A DNA stretch of 17,817 nt, taken from assembly GCA_035650255.1 (NCBI GenBank), contig DASRIA010000096.1, forward strand, positions 1 to 17,817, read 5' to 3'. The DNA is from DASRIA01 sp035650255. GTDB lineage: Bacteria; Actinomycetota; Thermoleophilia; Solirubrobacterales; JBBDJG01. Every line of letters begins with the position of its first letter. Within the stretch, counting starts at the first letter, position 1. The notes beneath the pieces were generated by a model. It ran no database searches. It saw only the letters and a list, made by a program, of their open reading frames with translations, and was not told where the DNA came from. Both the position numbers and the translations under genes were made by a program. Of the stretch, positions 15,686 through 17,817 are shown in pieces.

Positions 15686-17413
15686 GTGCACATGGGGAGA
15701 ATTTTGCGATGGCTGATCTTGGGCATCGTCGGTCTGGCTTTCGCACCAGCAGCTGCCCAGGGCGTGACGTTCGCCGGGGCGACGAACTTCGGGACGGGCG
15801 ACCAGCCATACGAGGTCGCCACCGGTGACTTGAACGGCGACTCCCGCCTCGACCTCGTCGTTGCAAACTCGGGGTCGGACAACGTCTCGGTGCTGCTCGG
15901 TGACGGAGGCGGCGGTTTTGGTGCTGCCACCCCATACCCCGCGGGCGATGGGCCTTTCTCGGTGGCGATCGGGAGCTTCAACGGCGATGCGCGCCCCGAC
16001 CTGGCGGTCGCGAATGAGTATTCGGACAACGTTTCGATCCTGCTGGGCAGCGTGGGCGGTGGTTTCACCGGCCCCACGAACTTCGCCGCAGGGGACTTCC
16101 CGTCATCGGTCGCGATTGCCGACCTCAACGGGGACTCGCGTCAGGATCTGGCGGTTGCGAGCACTGGCACGAACGAGGCAGTGATCCTGCTCGGCAACGG
16201 CAGCGGGGGCTTCGGCGCGCCCGCCAGTTACGGCGCGTGGGCTTCCCCCATTTCCGTGGTGGTCGGCAACTTCAACGGCGACCCGCTACCCGACCTCGCG
16301 CTGGCGAATTCGAACGGAAACAACGTATCCGTGCTGCTCGGAGCGGTCGGCGGAGGCTTCAGCACGGCGGTGAACTACGCCGTGGGCAACTATCCAGCTG
16401 GGCTGGCGATCGGTGACTTCAACAAGGACGGATCGGCTGACCTCGCCGTCGCCAACCTCTTGTCGAGCAGCATCTCGATCCTGATCGGCAACGGTGCGGG
16501 GGCGTTCGCCGCCGCGATCAACTATCCCGCGGCCACGTCTCCGTATTCCGTCGCCGCCGGCGATCTCGACGGAGACGGGCGCCTGGATCTCGCGACGACG
16601 TTGTACGGCTCCGACAAAGCCGGGGTGTTGCTCGGCGACCCCGCGGGAGGCTTTGGCGGCGCGATCAATCTCGGAGTCGGCTTCAGCCCCAAGTCTGTGG
16701 CGGGAGGTGACTTCAACGACGACGGCCGTCGCGACCTCGTCGTCGCCAATCTGGACTCCGACACCGTCTCGGTGCTGCTGAACACGACGGGCTACGTGCG
16801 TCCGCAGGCGACTGGCCCCACCCGCGTATCGCTGGTGCCTGCCTATCAGGCGTGCGGCGCGCCCAACCGCACACACGGCCCACCTCTCGCCTTCCCCTCC
16901 TGCAATCCGCCGGTGCGCACGTCGGCGTACCTCACGTTCGGCACGCCGGACTCCAACGCGCGGCCACTCAACACGAGCGGCACGGCACGGTATCGCGTGA
17001 TCGTCGGCGTGCCCGGCGGCGCAGACGACTCGGACGTGAACTTCGATCTCAGCCTCAGCGACGTGCGCGTCCAGGGCGGCGTGTACCCGGACTACGCAGG
17101 CGAGCTGCGGGCAACCGCGATGGTTCGCATCACCGATCGCGCGAACGGCACTCCTGAGCGCCAGGCCACGGTCTCCGACATCCCGTTGGGCGTGACGGTG
17201 CCCTGCGCTCCCACCGGAGGCGCCGCTGACGTCGGGGCGAACTGCGCGGTCGTCACGAGCTTCGACGCGGTTACTCCGGGCGCGGTGCCCGAAGGCAAGC
17301 GGTCGGTATGGGAGCTAGGGCAGCTCGAGGTCTACGACGGCGGTGCGGACAGCGACGCGGACACGGCGGGGGACAACACGCTGTTCGCGGCGCCCGGCGT
17401 GTTCGTGCCGTAG
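15686..17413 (+). CDS. Secreted seven-bladed FG-GAP/VCBS propeller protein
   Basis: The 575-residue product has a signal peptide (RILRWLILGIVGLAFAPAAA, cleaved near residue 24-26). Seven FG-GAP/VCBS blades follow, each with a calcium-type loop and a 'DLAVA'-like strand: DLNGDSRLD at 48, SFNGDARPD at 97, DLNGDSRQD at 146, NFNGDPLPD at 195, DFNKDGSAD at 244, DLDGDGRLD at 293 and DFNDDGRRD at 342. All steps are exactly 49 residues. This predicts an integrin-alpha-like seven-bladed beta-propeller outside the cell. Residues about 370-575 form a separate module with four Cys, NRTHGPPLAFPSCNPP, and an end WELGQLEVYDGGADSDADTA ... GVFVP. I recall similar ends in secreted Thermoleophilia proteins but cannot name the domain. 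GTG 15686 is used because GGGGGGGGAA lies five bases upstream; ATG 15692 is equally possible. The ligand is unknown. Confidence 0.9.
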   Translation: MHMGRILRWLILGIVGLAFAPAAAQGVTFAGATNFGTGDQPYEVATGDLNGDSRLDLVVANSGSDNVSVLLGDGGGGFGAATPYPAGDGPFSVAIGSFNGDARPDLAVANEYSDNVSILLGSVGGGFTGPTNFAAGDFPSSVAIADLNGDSRQDLAVASTGTNEAVILLGNGSGGFGAPASYGAWASPISVVVGNFNGDPLPDLALANSNGNNVSVLLGAVGGGFSTAVNYAVGNYPAGLAIGDFNKDGSADLAVANLLSSSISILIGNGAGAFAAAINYPAATSPYSVAAGDLDGDGRLDLATTLYGSDKAGVLLGDPAGGFGGAINLGVGFSPKSVAGGDFNDDGRRDLVVANLDSDTVSVLLNTTGYVRPQATGPTRVSLVPAYQACGAPNRTHGPPLAFPSCNPPVRTSAYLTFGTPDSNARPLNTSGTARYRVIVGVPGGADDSDVNFDLSLSDVRVQGGVYPDYAGELRATAMVRITDRANGTPERQATVSDIPLGVTVPCAPTGGAADVGANCAVVTSFDAVTPGAVPEGKRSVWELGQLEVYDGGADSDADTAGDNTLFAAPGVFVP

Positions 17414-17688
17414 GTCCAGGACCCGAAGGAGTCGTACACGGGCAGCGACTCGACCGGCGCTCGCTTCTTGTGCCGCGGCACGCCCGGGATGTGAAAAATC
17501 GCCGGTGGTACACTCGCCCGCACGGGCGCACGGGGGTGCCACACTTCCGTAACCGCTCGTTTTGCGGGGATTTTCCCGTTTCTCAAGTAACTTCAGCGAG
17601 CGCCGAAGGCGCGAAGCACAGGACTTTTGGTGGGCGTAGCCCAAGTGGTTCAACGGCGGCAGGCCCGACGTTAAGGAAGGAGGGTGCC
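17414..17688 (+). promoter_or_regulatory. Structured intergenic region and likely leader of acetolactate synthase gene
   Basis: This 275-bp stretch holds a perfect 12-bp palindrome GTGCCGCGGCAC (17470-17481) and a possible -10 box TACACT (17509-17514). CGCCCG/CGGGCG inverted arms (17515-17520, 17523-17528) follow, then a weak hairpin CGGGG/TCCCG (17565-17578) followed by TTTCTC. A firm hairpin GCGCC-GAA-GGCGC lies at 17600-17612, with CTTC/GAAG (17591-17594, 17613-17616) as an outer stem. The order of hairpins ahead of a branched-chain amino-acid gene would suit attenuation, but no leader peptide rich in Ile, Val or Leu codons is visible. The first 78 bases look coding-like in the frame of the upstream gene. 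Confidence 0.4.
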
Positions 17689-17817
17689 ATGCGAGCAGTC
17701 GACGCGATGATGGAATGTCTGAAGGCGGAGGGTGTCGATGCGGTATTCGGCATCCCCGGCGGAGCCAACCTGCCGACGTACGACGCGCTGTACGACGCGG
17801 GCATCCGCAGCATCCTG
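17689..17817 (+). CDS. ilvB: Acetolactate synthase large subunit, N-terminal 43 codons
   Basis: The gene runs off the right edge. The visible product begins RAVDAMMECLKAEGVDAVFG after the initiator, followed by IPGGANLPTYDALYDAGIRS. This is the N-terminus of a thiamine-diphosphate enzyme of the acetolactate synthase type: 'A....L...GV...FG.PGG..LP.yDAL' includes the start of the PYR domain. Acetolactate synthase condenses pyruvate with pyruvate or 2-oxobutyrate in the first common step of Val/Leu and Ile synthesis. ATG 17689 is set by GGAAGGAGGG (17675-17684). The frame is open upstream to at least 17491, but that part does not resemble the family. Another ThDP enzyme (e.g. a glyoxylate carboligase or oxalyl-CoA-type relative) is possible because only 43 residues are visible. 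Confidence 0.85.
   Translation, partial: MRAVDAMMECLKAEGVDAVFGIPGGANLPTYDALYDAGIRSIL

Noticed and set aside
17630..17675. tRNA-like stretch GCGTAGCCCAAGTGGTTCAA before ilvB
   Set aside because: It resembles the D-arm of a tRNA, but no anticodon arm, T-loop (GTTCGA) or closing acceptor strand follows before the Shine-Dalgarno.
17491..17688. Upstream extension of the acetolactate synthase frame from GTG 17491
   Set aside because: The extra 66 residues do not resemble the enzyme family, and the strong Shine-Dalgarno at 17675-17684 fixes the start at 17689.
17679..17696. Possible T-box (AGGGTGCCATGCGAG resembles AGGGTGGNACCGCG)
   Set aside because: The essential TGGNA bulge is missing and the sequence is already explained by the Shine-Dalgarno and start codon. 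No specifier-loop stem is evident.

Overview
The window looks like chromosomal DNA of a high-GC actinobacterium. My best guess is the class Thermoleophilia (Solirubrobacterales-like). The basis is very G/C-rich third codon positions, many GTG and two TTG starts, bacterial Ku, GatCAB, and two secreted proteins of a kind I recall from that class. The taxon is inferred from gene content and style, not from a marker gene.

Layout. Positions 1-1916 (minus strand) hold a GT4 glycosyltransferase and, 3 bases after its stop, the start of a second protein that runs off the left edge; this is probably a surface-polysaccharide locus. Positions 2092-4125 (plus) hold Ku, a 53-codon Cys-rich protein coupled to it by a GTGA overlap, an NTF2/SnoaL-fold protein and an unrecognised 145-aa protein. 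Positions 4298-5085 hold a secreted Lys-rich protein ending in a strong terminator. Positions 5102-6043 hold cysK. The cysK gene and a convergent minus-strand SnoaL-like gene (6354-6716) are separated by 310 bp of non-coding DNA with two copies of a 37-bp palindromic repeat and a hairpin between them.

Positions 6770-11755 look like one plus-strand transcription unit: an E1/ThiF-like protein with eroded active-site motifs, cysE, pcrA, folD and a four-helix membrane protein. CysE makes O-acetylserine and CysK turns it into cysteine, so both halves of cysteine synthesis are present, in separate units. Positions 11838-12095 hold a cold-shock protein gene with a 5' leader and an intrinsic terminator. 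Positions 12130-15613 are the gatC-gatA-gatB operon (Glu-tRNA(Gln)/Asp-tRNA(Asn) amidotransferase) with GTGA overlaps, followed by a small membrane zinc-ribbon protein. Positions 15686-17413 encode a secreted seven-bladed FG-GAP/VCBS propeller with an unassigned C-terminal module. After a structured 275-bp intergenic region, the first 43 codons of an acetolactate synthase large subunit gene (17689 to the right edge) close the window.

There are no rRNA or confirmed tRNA genes, CRISPR arrays, transposases or phage genes. Most of the content is ordinary housekeeping. The less ordinary parts are the repeat-flanked element at 6042-6283, the degenerate E1-like gene ahead of cysE, the Cys-rich peptide coupled to Ku, three genes that look leaderless, and the exactly 49-residue periodic propeller.
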